Source of the DNA: Nitrososphaerales archaeon TH703 | GTDB taxonomy: Archaea > Thermoproteota > Nitrososphaeria > Nitrososphaerales > Nitrososphaeraceae | DNA length: 5,838 bases | Direction: 5' to 3' | NCBI GenBank assembly: GCA_014523525.1 | Contig: JAATVL010000047.1 | Coordinates: 1 to 5,838 of the forward strand | In this document: positions 1 through 5,596 of the stretch, in pieces | How the letters are laid out: every line of letters starts with the position of its first letter | Numbering within the stretch: the stretch's first letter is position 1 | Program-made: the position numbers and the translations under genes | The notes under the pieces: model-generated | What the model saw: only the letters and a program-made list of their open reading frames with translations | What the model was told of the DNA's origin: nothing | Databases searched by the model: none

Positions 1-234
1 AAATTATCACATGAATTACTAAATTTGGACATTGATGAGGGAGTACGAATAGAGTCAACTAAGAATACGAAGACGAAGATGTATATAAATAAGAGAACAT
101 CAGAATTTTTTGTTCTTGAAATATGTTCAGATTTAACTGATATGTCGGAAATTGGATTTTATAGGGATATCAAACATATTCATAAACTAATTGATGATAT
201 TTTTGGAAGAGAATATTCTGTTACCATTTATTGA
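1..234 (+). CDS. C-terminal part of an unrecognised protein (5' end outside the window)
   Basis: The frame is open from the first base (reading K-L-S-H-E-L-L-N-L then DIDEGVRIE) and ends at a TGA at 232-234, so this is probably the 3' end of a longer gene. A TTG at 25 or an ATG at 79 could start a short protein, but no promoter or ribosome site can be judged so close to the edge. The visible 77 residues are soluble in character, with a charged lysine/threonine-rich stretch, a likely beta strand (EFFVLEIC) and a helical acidic tail (HIHKLIDDIF). There is no membrane segment, cysteine cluster or recognisable motif. I do not recognise the family. It converges on the phosphate-permease remnant, with a 54-base gap. 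That it is coding is supported only by the uninterrupted frame and its ordinary amino-acid composition. Confidence 0.5.
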   Translation, partial: KLSHELLNLDIDEGVRIESTKNTKTKMYINKRTSEFFVLEICSDLTDMSEIGFYRDIKHIHKLIDDIFGREYSVTIY

Positions 235-288
235 ATATAAATCATATATTTATTTTCTATAAACTGTATTGGCTTATTTACATGAATA

Positions 289-561
289 TCAGAAGACTAT
301 GATAATATATAATATAAGACCTGCTACTACCGCACTTGCTGAAATCGTAATTATCCAAGCTTAAACTATTCGTTTTCCAAAGCCTCAACGAACAGCTGAT
401 AATCTAGTTGTAGCATCAACACCCATTATCGCTCCTAATACTGACTGAGTTGTACTTACTGGAATATCCAGCCATGCCATTGATGTGAGTATTTTTTCCA
501 AGCGGAAATAGTCTTTACCAAATTCTCCGGTTGCTCCTCTAAAACGGTTAAGATTGCCTTG
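289..561 (-). pseudogene. Decayed C-terminal remnant of a PiT-family inorganic phosphate permease
   Basis: Reading the minus strand in one frame from about 561 down to a TGA at 289-291 gives a recognisable PiT/Pho-4 transporter tail. First comes RGATGEFG followed by a YFRLEKI stretch (about 537-490), then TSMAWLDIPVSTTQS and GAIMGV, then TTRLSAVR, GFGKRIV, AWIITI and a hydrophobic end. The frame is broken by TGA at 385-387, where the family usually has Trp before a Gly-x-Gly-Lys, and by TAA at 361-363, probably an old Tyr before AWIIT. In intact PiT proteins the RLEKI region leads into a helix carrying the GANDVANA-type signature, and PVSTT comes roughly a hundred residues later. Here they are adjacent at about 490, so an in-frame internal deletion is inferred. 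The N-terminal part of the transporter is absent: upstream there is a stop at 562-564 and then the 3' end of alba. The product would have been a membrane phosphate importer; this copy cannot be functional. Family identification rests on remembered motifs. Confidence 0.8.
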
Positions 562-578
562 TCAATAAAGTCAAAACT

Positions 579-890
579 TTACCTTGATATCTCTATTTCT
601 ATTGTTGAAACATTTCGCTCTCTACCGTCTTCAGATTGAATTAATTGTGAATCTATTTTTACACGCCCAATTTTATATCCTATATTACCCATACGCTTAA
701 CAATAATTTGTGCTACGTCTACTGCACGGGTTATACTTCTTCCTCTGGCTTTTACAAGAACTGTTGGTTCGTTTGCTAGTTGAACCAATGTTGCAGTCAC
801 ATATATCATCAAGGGCTTCTTTCCTATCAAGATTTCATTACTTGCTCTTCTTGTTTCAGCCCTTGAAGTCATGTTATTAGAGCAGATCAT
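579..890 (-). CDS. albA: Alba family chromatin (DNA/RNA-binding) protein
   Basis: This is a small basic protein of 103 residues, close to the family's usual 90-100. Alba dimers coat archaeal DNA and also bind RNA; acetylation of an N-terminal lysine is known to tune binding in Sulfolobus. The hallmark N-terminal motif SNEILIGKKPLM (residues 17-28) contains the paired lysines of the nucleic-acid-binding surface. It is followed by YVTATLVQL, the VLVKARGRSITRAVDVA core (about 45-61), and the C-terminal beta-hairpin region with SEDGRERNVSTIEIEI (86-101). The ATG at 888-890 is the outer start. An internal ATG at 870-872 (residue 7) would give 97 residues and sits about 30 bases from the centre of a TATA-like element, so it may be the true leaderless start. 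The gene lies 30 bases downstream of the 75-residue gene on the same strand, so co-transcription is also likely. The phosphate-permease pseudogene begins within about 20 bases of its stop. Confidence 0.93.
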   Translation of the reverse strand: MICSNNMTSRAETRRASNEILIGKKPLMIYVTATLVQLANEPTVLVKARGRSITRAVDVAQIIVKRMGNIGYKIGRVKIDSQLIQSEDGRERNVSTIEIEISR

Positions 891-895
891 AAAAT

Positions 896-908
896 CCTAA
901 ATATATTA
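896..908 (-). promoter_or_regulatory. TATA-like element upstream of alba
   Basis: On the minus strand this reads TAATATATTTAGG. It lies in the 30-base gap between the 75-residue gene and alba. Archaeal transcription usually starts about 25 bases downstream of the TATA centre, which here falls near position 876, inside the annotated alba start but just ahead of its second ATG (872). It could therefore give alba its own leaderless transcript. AT-richness of the region makes a chance match possible. Confidence 0.35.
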
Positions 909-920
909 GTTGTTGATTTG

Positions 921-1148
921 TCATTCCTTTGAATGCTTTAGCAGGATGTCTTCCAATTTATCTGGATTATTGATTATTTCTTGAACTACCAGAGGATCAT
1001 CGACTTCGTAACAGTGCATGAGATTTTCTTCATCTTTGTAAAAAATATAGACTTTGTTGTCATAAATGCAGTAATACATTTTATCAACGACCATATTTTC
1101 AGGTTTGATCTTTATACCGTCCTTTTCAACAATAACAGGATAGTCCAA
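921..1148 (-). CDS. Small acidic protein of unknown function, upstream of alba
   Basis: This is a 75-residue protein that I do not recognise. The first half looks like a small beta-rich fold, with alternating hydrophobic strands (YPVIVEKDGIKI, MYYCIYDNKVYIFYK), and the end is helical and charged (VVQEIINNPDKLEDILLKH). It has no membrane segment and only two scattered cysteines. The start is TTG at 1146-1148. It is supported by an AT-rich TATA-like element centred about 26 bases upstream, the expected distance for a leaderless transcript beginning at this codon; internal ATGs at residues 19 and 24 would remove the first strand. The gene precedes alba by 30 bases on the same strand, so the two probably form an operon. 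A role alongside Alba (for example as a chromatin partner) would be guesswork. The compact, in-phase gene structure supports a real gene. Confidence 0.65.
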   Translation of the reverse strand: MDYPVIVEKDGIKIKPENMVVDKMYYCIYDNKVYIFYKDEENLMHCYEVDDPLVVQEIINNPDKLEDILLKHSKE

Positions 1149-1166
1149 TAAATCTATTATTTATTA

Positions 1167-1180
1167 GATAAAATAAATTC
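1167..1180 (-). promoter_or_regulatory. Probable archaeal TATA box for the 75-residue gene / alba unit
   Basis: The minus strand reads GAATTTATTTTATC. Its centre (about 1174) is 26 bases from the first base of the TTG start at 1148, matching archaeal TATA-to-start-site spacing and implying a leaderless mRNA. No Shine-Dalgarno-like sequence precedes the TTG, which fits. The assignment is by spacing and composition only. Confidence 0.5.
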
Positions 1181-1195
1181 TATACGGAATTCAAC

Positions 1196-1211
1196 AAAAA
1201 ACTGTTAAAAA
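1196..1211 (-). terminator. Oligo-T terminator after the discoidin-domain gene
   Basis: About 40 bases past the stop of the surface-protein gene, the minus strand carries two T tracts in close succession, TTTTT (1207-1211) and TTTTTT (1196-1201), with no notable hairpin. Archaeal RNA polymerase terminates at such U-rich tracts. The position, between the stop at 1253 and the next promoter at about 1174, is right for ending this transcript before the downstream unit starts. Confidence 0.55.
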
Positions 1212-1252
1212 GAAGGACTTTGTGAACTAAATTTTCAGGTCATCAATGGATT

Positions 1253-2431
1253 TCAAAGTTCAGTGTTTCCCAAAACTTTAAGATCTGATATCCATTCGAT
1301 TGAATCGGTTATATCCAATTCAGTTATTTTAATAAATCGTGCCTTAACAGGGCCTTCTTTAAGGTCATAAATTTCTGAAGGTGAGCTAGTGCCTGTTGTT
1401 GAGTAATATTCAGCTGGGGTGTATTGTTTTCCATCATTTGAGAATTCTAGTGTGAAGAATTTTATCTCATTGTCTACGTTTGCAAAAGTTAGTTTAATAC
1501 CACATATATTTTGTTGTTGACCCAGATCCATTGCAGTCCACCTTGGTTTATGTGTCGAATTAGTAGAGATGACATCAGAGTTGTTAGTATTTCCATCAGT
1601 TTGTACGTCCGCTATTGGAATTTCATTATATTCACAAGTGTTTGTCGACTTTTGATCGCTATTTACGAGATCTAAGTCTGTACGTTGTTCATGTTGTTCA
1701 GCATTGCCCAAATTCACCTTATTATCATATTGATTCAATGCATGTTCCTCTGTTGGGGATATCTGATCAAAACCAGATGAATCAGGGTCATATGATTGGA
1801 GATTTCCATATGAATCAACATTACTATTCATTATTCCATTATTGTCCGATGTTAGATTTACTTCTTTTACTTCAGGCTTCTTAACTTCTATCAAGCATGT
1901 ATACGTCACATATTTCCCGTCAGGATATATTACCCTGAGCTCTAGAGTATTTGGTCCATATACATCAGCGAAACTGAACTGATTTTTTCCTATTCTATGA
2001 AGAGGGGTCATTTCTGTTGTGTCTGCGTCATAGTCAACAAAAAACGCATTCATTTCTCTCGGTTTTGTTAAAAAATTAAATGAAATATTTTCGTCTGATG
2101 ATATCTGGGCTACGGGTTGGGAATCATCAGGTAGTTGCGGAAAATTGAGTCTTTTCAAATCTTCATTTTGAACAACTACGAATGGTGACATTTCATAGGA
2201 CTTGTTCTTATAAACCATCTTGGCGACTGGGACATCACTATCTTTTATGGTACTATTATCGGCATCTGATACTTTAGTATCGGCAGTTGATTCGCCTTTT
2301 GCCTGAGGTTCTGCGCCAGCAGGCAAAAGTATAGTGTTTCCAAGAGGAGTTACGAATATCAAAAGTAAAAGCGATGAGAGTAAAACATATTTCTTATTCT
2401 GATTTATTGACCTTGTCAAAACTGAATCCAA
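1253..2431 (-). CDS. Secreted or surface protein with C-terminal F5/8 type C (discoidin-like) domain
   Basis: The product is 392 residues and apparently exported. A basic N-terminus with NKK is followed by a hydrophobic stretch (about 16-36, VLLSSLLLLIFVTPLG) and a small-residue AGA before EPQ near residue 40, which looks like a Sec signal peptide; an uncleaved membrane anchor is the alternative. Residues 41-70 are a polar linker. Residues about 70-185 are beta-rich, ending in an Ig-like strand pattern (LELRVIYPDGKYVTYTCLIEV). Residues about 190-262 are a low-complexity Asn/Asp/Gln/Ser linker. Residues about 265-390 match an F5/8 C domain: TDGNTNN, PRWTAMDLGQ, ICGIKLTF, FTLEFSNDGKQY, then ARFIKITELD and a closing DLKVLG. 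Such domains bind carbohydrates or surfaces, so adhesion or envelope function is inferred. Several N-x-S/T sequons (for example residues 76, 115, 192, 291) would suit archaeal N-glycosylation. The outer start is TTG at 2429-2431; a second TTG at 2417-2419 fits the TATA spacing better and keeps the signal peptide. Confidence 0.82.
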   Translation of the reverse strand: MDSVLTRSINQNKKYVLLSSLLLLIFVTPLGNTILLPAGAEPQAKGESTADTKVSDADNSTIKDSDVPVAKMVYKNKSYEMSPFVVVQNEDLKRLNFPQLPDDSQPVAQISSDENISFNFLTKPREMNAFFVDYDADTTEMTPLHRIGKNQFSFADVYGPNTLELRVIYPDGKYVTYTCLIEVKKPEVKEVNLTSDNNGIMNSNVDSYGNLQSYDPDSSGFDQISPTEEHALNQYDNKVNLGNAEQHEQRTDLDLVNSDQKSTNTCEYNEIPIADVQTDGNTNNSDVISTNSTHKPRWTAMDLGQQQNICGIKLTFANVDNEIKFFTLEFSNDGKQYTPAEYYSTTGTSSPSEIYDLKEGPVKARFIKITELDITDSIEWISDLKVLGNTEL

Positions 2432-2445
2432 GACTAATTGGTAAT

Positions 2446-2457
2446 CTTTTATATTTA
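2446..2457 (-). promoter_or_regulatory. TATA box of the discoidin-domain gene
   Basis: The minus strand reads TAAATATAAAAG, a strong archaeal TATA-box match, in the 98-base divergent spacer. Its centre is about 20 bases from the TTG at 2431 and about 32 bases from the in-frame TTG at 2419. Since archaeal start sites lie about 25 bases downstream, transcription would begin between the two codons, so the second TTG could be the true start on a very short leader. Confidence 0.6.
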
Positions 2458-2492
2458 CGGAATGTCGAAAAAATTACTTAAATCAACAACAG

Positions 2493-2504
2493 GAAAATAA
2501 ATTC
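2493..2504 (+). promoter_or_regulatory. Candidate TATA element for the Y-family polymerase gene
   Basis: GAAAATAAATTC lies about 31 bases before the ATG at 2530, roughly the distance for a leaderless or short-leader transcript. A competing TATAAGATA at 2511-2519 is too close to serve that ATG and would place initiation inside the annotated frame. The whole spacer is AT-rich, so either could be chance. The opposing promoter for the surface-protein gene lies about 40 bases away, making this a compact divergent region. Confidence 0.35.
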
Positions 2505-2529
2505 ATTGACTATAAGATAATATCATAAC

Positions 2530-3774
2530 ATGTATCAAACACTATTACTACCATTGAAATATATAAATTCCCACTTTCACATATGTTATAGCACAAGCTG
2601 GAATAATTTTTTATTCCAAGAATTATTTAATGAATTAGTATTGAATGAGAATATTTCTTTAAATGAGATAGGAAAAAAAATAATATTTCATATTGATTTT
2701 GATTATTTCTATGCACAGTGTGAAGAAATAAGGAAGCCAGAATTAAGAAATATTCCAAGTGTTGTTTGCGTATATTCAGGACGAGAAGAGGATTCCGGGG
2801 TGGTCAGTACCTGCAATTATGAAGCACGAAAATACGGTGTTAAGGCGGCAATGCCAATTAAACTAGCAAAGTCAAAACTAAAAGACGTGGAAGCAATATT
2901 TCTTCCTACTGATATGCCATACTACCATGACATATCCAGAAATGCCATGAGGATAATTGAGAATTATGGAGAATTATTTGAACAAGTCAGTGTTGATGAG
3001 TGTTATGTGGATTTTACAAAGATCACCAATTCGGATTTTGATGATGCAAAGATTTTTGCTAACTCGCTGCAAAAAAATATCAAAGACAAGATCAATCTGA
3101 CCTGTTCCATTGGAGTGGGACCTAATAAACTAATATCAAAAATAGCGTCAGGTGTCAAAAAGCCCAATGGAATAACGGTTGTTAGTCGAGAGGATGCCAA
3201 GAACTTTATATCAAATTGTAAGATTGAGGATATACCGGGAGTAGGTCCAAAAACCGCCAAGAAGCTGGAATCATTAGGAATTGACTCCATTTCGGATATT
3301 TCAAATAAAAGTATTTTTGAATTGAGGGATGCCTTGGGCTACAAAACTGCAACTTTTCTGGTAAATGCATCAAATGCAATCGACTATTCTCAGATAAAAG
3401 TTCGGGGAACATCAAAACAAATAGGTAAAATAGTTACCCTAAAAAAAGATCTAGCTGACTTTGAACAGATTAACTTGACGGCTGCCAGTCTTTGTACATC
3501 TGTATATGAAAATTTAAGGAATAAAGGACAGGCTTTCAGGGTCCTTACTATAATTTTGATTTTAGAAAACCTCCAGCACGTTTCATTTTCGAAAAGTCTA
3601 AAACTATACTCAGCGTCCTTTGACGAATTGCACAAGAATTCATTATTTATTATAAAGGAGATGATTAACAACAATTCCATATCTCTTGACAATATCAGGA
3701 GAATGGGTGTTGTAGTATCTGATCTTAAGGATATATCTGGACAGGACTCGTTGGTGAATTATTTTGAAAATTAA
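2530..3774 (+). CDS. dpo4: Y-family DNA polymerase IV (Dpo4/DinB type), translesion synthesis
   Basis: A lesion-bypass polymerase that copies damaged DNA with low fidelity. The catalytic core begins at about residue 50 with IIFHIDFDYFYAQCEE: D56 is the first metal ligand and Y61 the steric gate against ribonucleotides. It continues with VVCVYSGREEDSGVV, NYEARKYGVKAAMPI (97-110), and VSVDECYVD, where D156 and E157 complete the active site. CSIGVGPNKLISKIAS (192-207) and KPNG close the palm. A helix-hairpin-helix region is at 232-251 (EDIPGVGPKTAKKLESLGI), and the little-finger domain spans about 292-400. The C-terminus has Q405, L408, Y411 and F412 in PIP-box spacing, so PCNA clamp binding is expected. 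The frame is 414 residues against about 350 for Sulfolobus Dpo4; residues 1-47 match nothing I know in the family. The ATG at 2530 is kept as the only in-frame ATG upstream of the core. A TTG at 2641 (residue 38) would give 377 residues and fits the family better. Confidence 0.95.
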   Translation: MYQTLLLPLKYINSHFHICYSTSWNNFLFQELFNELVLNENISLNEIGKKIIFHIDFDYFYAQCEEIRKPELRNIPSVVCVYSGREEDSGVVSTCNYEARKYGVKAAMPIKLAKSKLKDVEAIFLPTDMPYYHDISRNAMRIIENYGELFEQVSVDECYVDFTKITNSDFDDAKIFANSLQKNIKDKINLTCSIGVGPNKLISKIASGVKKPNGITVVSREDAKNFISNCKIEDIPGVGPKTAKKLESLGIDSISDISNKSIFELRDALGYKTATFLVNASNAIDYSQIKVRGTSKQIGKIVTLKKDLADFEQINLTAASLCTSVYENLRNKGQAFRVLTIILILENLQHVSFSKSLKLYSASFDELHKNSLFIIKEMINNNSISLDNIRRMGVVVSDLKDISGQDSLVNYFEN

Positions 3775-3799
3775 TTGTTCAAATTGAAACAATTGAAAC
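3773..3799 (+). repeat. Short inverted and tandem repeat at the polymerase gene's stop codon
   Basis: AATTGTT (3773-3779) and AACAATT (3788-3794) form a 7-base-pair inverted repeat around an 8-base loop, beginning inside the TAA stop. The same stretch contains two head-to-tail copies of AATTGAAAC (3782-3790 and 3791-3799). It could form a weak hairpin at the transcript end, but it is AT-rich and no oligo-T tract follows directly. Confidence 0.35.
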
Positions 3800-3935
3800 T
3801 AGTAAAAATATACTTGCTTCTTTATGATTTGGTCTAAACGAACAATGCTTGACACTGTAATGGTCTGTTGTTGTCAATAATTCGCTAGCTTTCATTCAGA
3901 TGGTAGTTCTAGCAATTATGAGTTCTAAAACCAAT
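3775..3935. other. Convergent intergenic spacer between dpo4 and the cobalamin operon
   Basis: Both flanking genes end here, so the 161 bases should hold terminators for both directions. Apart from the repeat at the polymerase stop, I see only short T-rich runs (for example CTTCTTTATGATTTGG at about 3817-3832 on the plus strand) and no strong oligo-T tract. No open frame, tRNA-like cloverleaf or other RNA gene was found. Confidence 0.5.
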
Positions 3936-4904
3936 TTACGAGGATAGATACTTTAACGATTTACTGATTAGACATTCTACAATTTGGACTGACATTGTTT
4001 TTGTTATTTTTGCATTAATGAAATTTGGCTTACCACCGCCCTTCCCTATTTTCTGATCCTTTCTAAGGTCTTCAAAAATTTTAGGACAATCTAGATTAAC
4101 ATCATCACTCCTTGCAAATACAAGATTTGCCATATCATTGTCATCTGTATTAATTAGAATAACAATTGTTCTTGCTTCAAGTATTCTTTCTGCTACGAAG
4201 GTTTGAATAGTTCGCCAATCCATATTGTCGAGGATTGTGGATACTACAGCTATATTCTGTTTATCAAAGTGCTGAATCGGTATATCAGCCAGTACCTTAT
4301 TTGTTAATTTTTTTAACTGGTTGTAATAGTGTTCTCTTTCACTATAAAGCTTCTTAATAGTCGCTTCTACAGTATTATAATTTGATCCTACTTGTTTGCA
4401 AATAATATTAATTTTTTCTGTCATTTTGACTGCTTCATCCATCGCACTTTTACCAACCAGAAACCTTATCTCATAATCAGAACCATTAATTGACATGTTA
4501 GTTACCAAAAAAAATATACAGTCAGATAGATTACTGACATGTTCCATGGAGCAGGCAGAAAGATCATGGTTTTCGATTTCAACTACAGTAATTTTATCGA
4601 GATTGGTCAACCGTGGTTCATTGGCTCTCAAACCAGGGAATTCCTTCTTGGCTTCATTCAGTGAGGAGAATGAATGATGGAATATTTTTCGTCCTTCTAT
4701 TATGAGTCGATTAACTTCCTTTTCAGCCAAAACTATCCTATCAAAATCCAGTTCTACTTCTGACGCTTTTATAAATGCGACATTGTGTGAATCCTTGTGT
4801 TCCACTTTTCTCACACTCAAAGTCTTGTTTAATATTTTTTGCAGCGATCCTATGAAGGCATGTTCTGCAGTATGTGCAGCCCTGGTATTGATACTCATCC
4901 TCAT
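3936..4904 (-). CDS. Free-standing alanyl-tRNA editing (AlaX-like, SAD domain) protein with C-terminal DHHA1 domain
   Basis: At 322 residues it resembles the editing and C-terminal parts of alanyl-tRNA synthetase without the aminoacylation domain. HTAEH (11-15) is the HxxxH half of the zinc site and C118-x3-H122 the other half. In AlaRS and AlaX these four residues bind zinc for hydrolysis of Ser- or Gly-tRNA(Ala). Residues about 178-205 look like a coiled coil (EATIKKLYSEREHYYNQL). Residues about 215-320 are a DHHA1 domain with the glycine motif GKGGGKPNF (287-295), which in AlaRS contacts the tRNA elbow. Two oddities stand out. The N-terminal glycine-rich barrel of AlaX-M/L is missing, since the zinc motif starts at residue 11. 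The loop within the second half-site is C-S-M-E-H rather than the usual C-G-G-T-H. Trans-editing is therefore plausible but not assured. The ATG at 4902-4904 overlaps the cobH stop by one base (TGATG on the minus strand), implying translational coupling and B12-operon membership. Confidence 0.82.
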   Translation of the reverse strand: MRMSINTRAAHTAEHAFIGSLQKILNKTLSVRKVEHKDSHNVAFIKASEVELDFDRIVLAEKEVNRLIIEGRKIFHHSFSSLNEAKKEFPGLRANEPRLTNLDKITVVEIENHDLSACSMEHVSNLSDCIFFLVTNMSINGSDYEIRFLVGKSAMDEAVKMTEKINIICKQVGSNYNTVEATIKKLYSEREHYYNQLKKLTNKVLADIPIQHFDKQNIAVVSTILDNMDWRTIQTFVAERILEARTIVILINTDDNDMANLVFARSDDVNLDCPKIFEDLRKDQKIGKGGGKPNFINAKITKTMSVQIVECLISKSLKYLSS

Positions 4905-5596
4905 CAGTTCACGTTATTGATATGCATGAGCATTAAGGCATTAATTATTGAAGAGGCTGCTGGACTTCCACCTTTCCTTCCAGAATTTGTTATAAATTCG
5001 ATATTAGTCTTTGATAGTTCAAATTTCGATTCTGCAGCTGAAACAAAGCCTACAGGTATACCAATGACAAGTGATGGCTTTGCTACATCTTCCCTTATCA
5101 TTTCAATTACCTCATATAAAGCAGTTGGCGCATTTCCTATCACAACAATTCCACCCTCAATTTCTTTTGATGAGTATCTCATTGCCACTTTAGATCTAGT
5201 TTTATTCTCATTTTTAGATATGTTGAGCACGTCCTTGTTAGTTATGTTACATATCACATCGGTCCCAATTTTTGCAATAGATTTTTTATTTATTCCTGAC
5301 AATACCATATCAACATCAACAACAATGTAGCACCCCTTTTTGAATGCCTCAAAGGCGCTTTGTATGGCGTAAGCTGAGAATATAATTCTATTTTTGTCAC
5401 GTTTTGCAAAATCAAAATCGGCAGTAGCATGAATAACACGTCTGACAATATTCCATTGTAATGTGCTATAACCATGAGTTCCTATCTCTGATTCAATTAT
5501 TTTCATACTCTTTTCTTCTATACCCAAGGAAGCCTCTGACATGTCCCTAGACTTTGCCCTGATTGCCCTTTTTACTGTGTCGTTACTTTCAGCCAA
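4904..5596 (-). CDS. cobH: Precorrin-8X / cobalt-precorrin-8 methylmutase (CbiC/CobH)
   Basis: This cytosolic enzyme moves the C11 methyl to C12 of (cobalt-)precorrin-8, giving (cobalt-)hydrogenobyrinate/cobyrinate in corrin synthesis. Counting from the longest frame (TTG at 5626), the catalytic histidine is in RRVIHATADFDF (H66). The remaining family signatures are VVDVDMVLSGI (102-112), IGNAPTAL (163-170), VGFVSAAESK (192-201) and GRKGGSPAA (216-224). The start is uncertain. The TTG at 5624-5626 has no ribosome site. The TTG at 5594-5596, chosen here, has GAGG six bases upstream plus a GGAGG further out and overlaps the cbiX stop by only 8 bases; it yields 230 residues. The ATG at 5540-5542 yields 212 residues, the usual family length, but lacks a clear ribosome site. 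It sits between cbiX and the AlaX-like gene in one operon. With an upstream cobaltochelatase, the cobalt-bearing substrate is the likelier one. Confidence 0.92.
   Translation of the reverse strand: MAESNDTVKRAIRAKSRDMSEASLGIEEKSMKIIESEIGTHGYSTLQWNIVRRVIHATADFDFAKRDKNRIIFSAYAIQSAFEAFKKGCYIVVDVDMVLSGINKKSIAKIGTDVICNITNKDVLNISKNENKTRSKVAMRYSSKEIEGGIVVIGNAPTALYEVIEMIREDVAKPSLVIGIPVGFVSAAESKFELSKTNIEFITNSGRKGGSPAASSIINALMLMHINNVN

Noticed and set aside
235..578. Treating this stretch as an empty intergenic region or a regulatory RNA
   Set aside because: One minus-strand frame carries consecutive PiT-transporter motifs, which explains most of the stretch; only about 235-288 and 562-578 remain without content, and they show nothing distinctive.
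1615..1884. 89-residue plus-strand open frame rich in His, Tyr and Leu
   Set aside because: It is antisense to the Asn/Asp/Gln-rich linker of the surface protein, whose codons read as His/Leu/Tyr on the opposite strand; no promoter or motif supports it.
3003..3692. Three overlapping minus-strand frames within the polymerase gene
   Set aside because: All are antisense to the conserved Y-family domains, without motifs or plausible starts.
3849..3877. TTGACA ... TGTCAA inverted repeat in the convergent spacer
   Set aside because: Only six base pairs with a 17-base loop in AT-rich DNA, no following T tract; chance is sufficient.
3880..3935. Possible tRNA-like segment (TGGTAGTTCTAGCAATT)
   Set aside because: No acceptor stem or cloverleaf can be formed, and no T-loop consensus is present.
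4839..5330. 163-residue plus-strand open frame opposite cobH and the AlaX-like gene
   Set aside because: It lies antisense to two genes with clear family motifs; its composition is the hydrophobic/serine-rich pattern typical of a reverse-complement shadow, and it has no recognisable domain.
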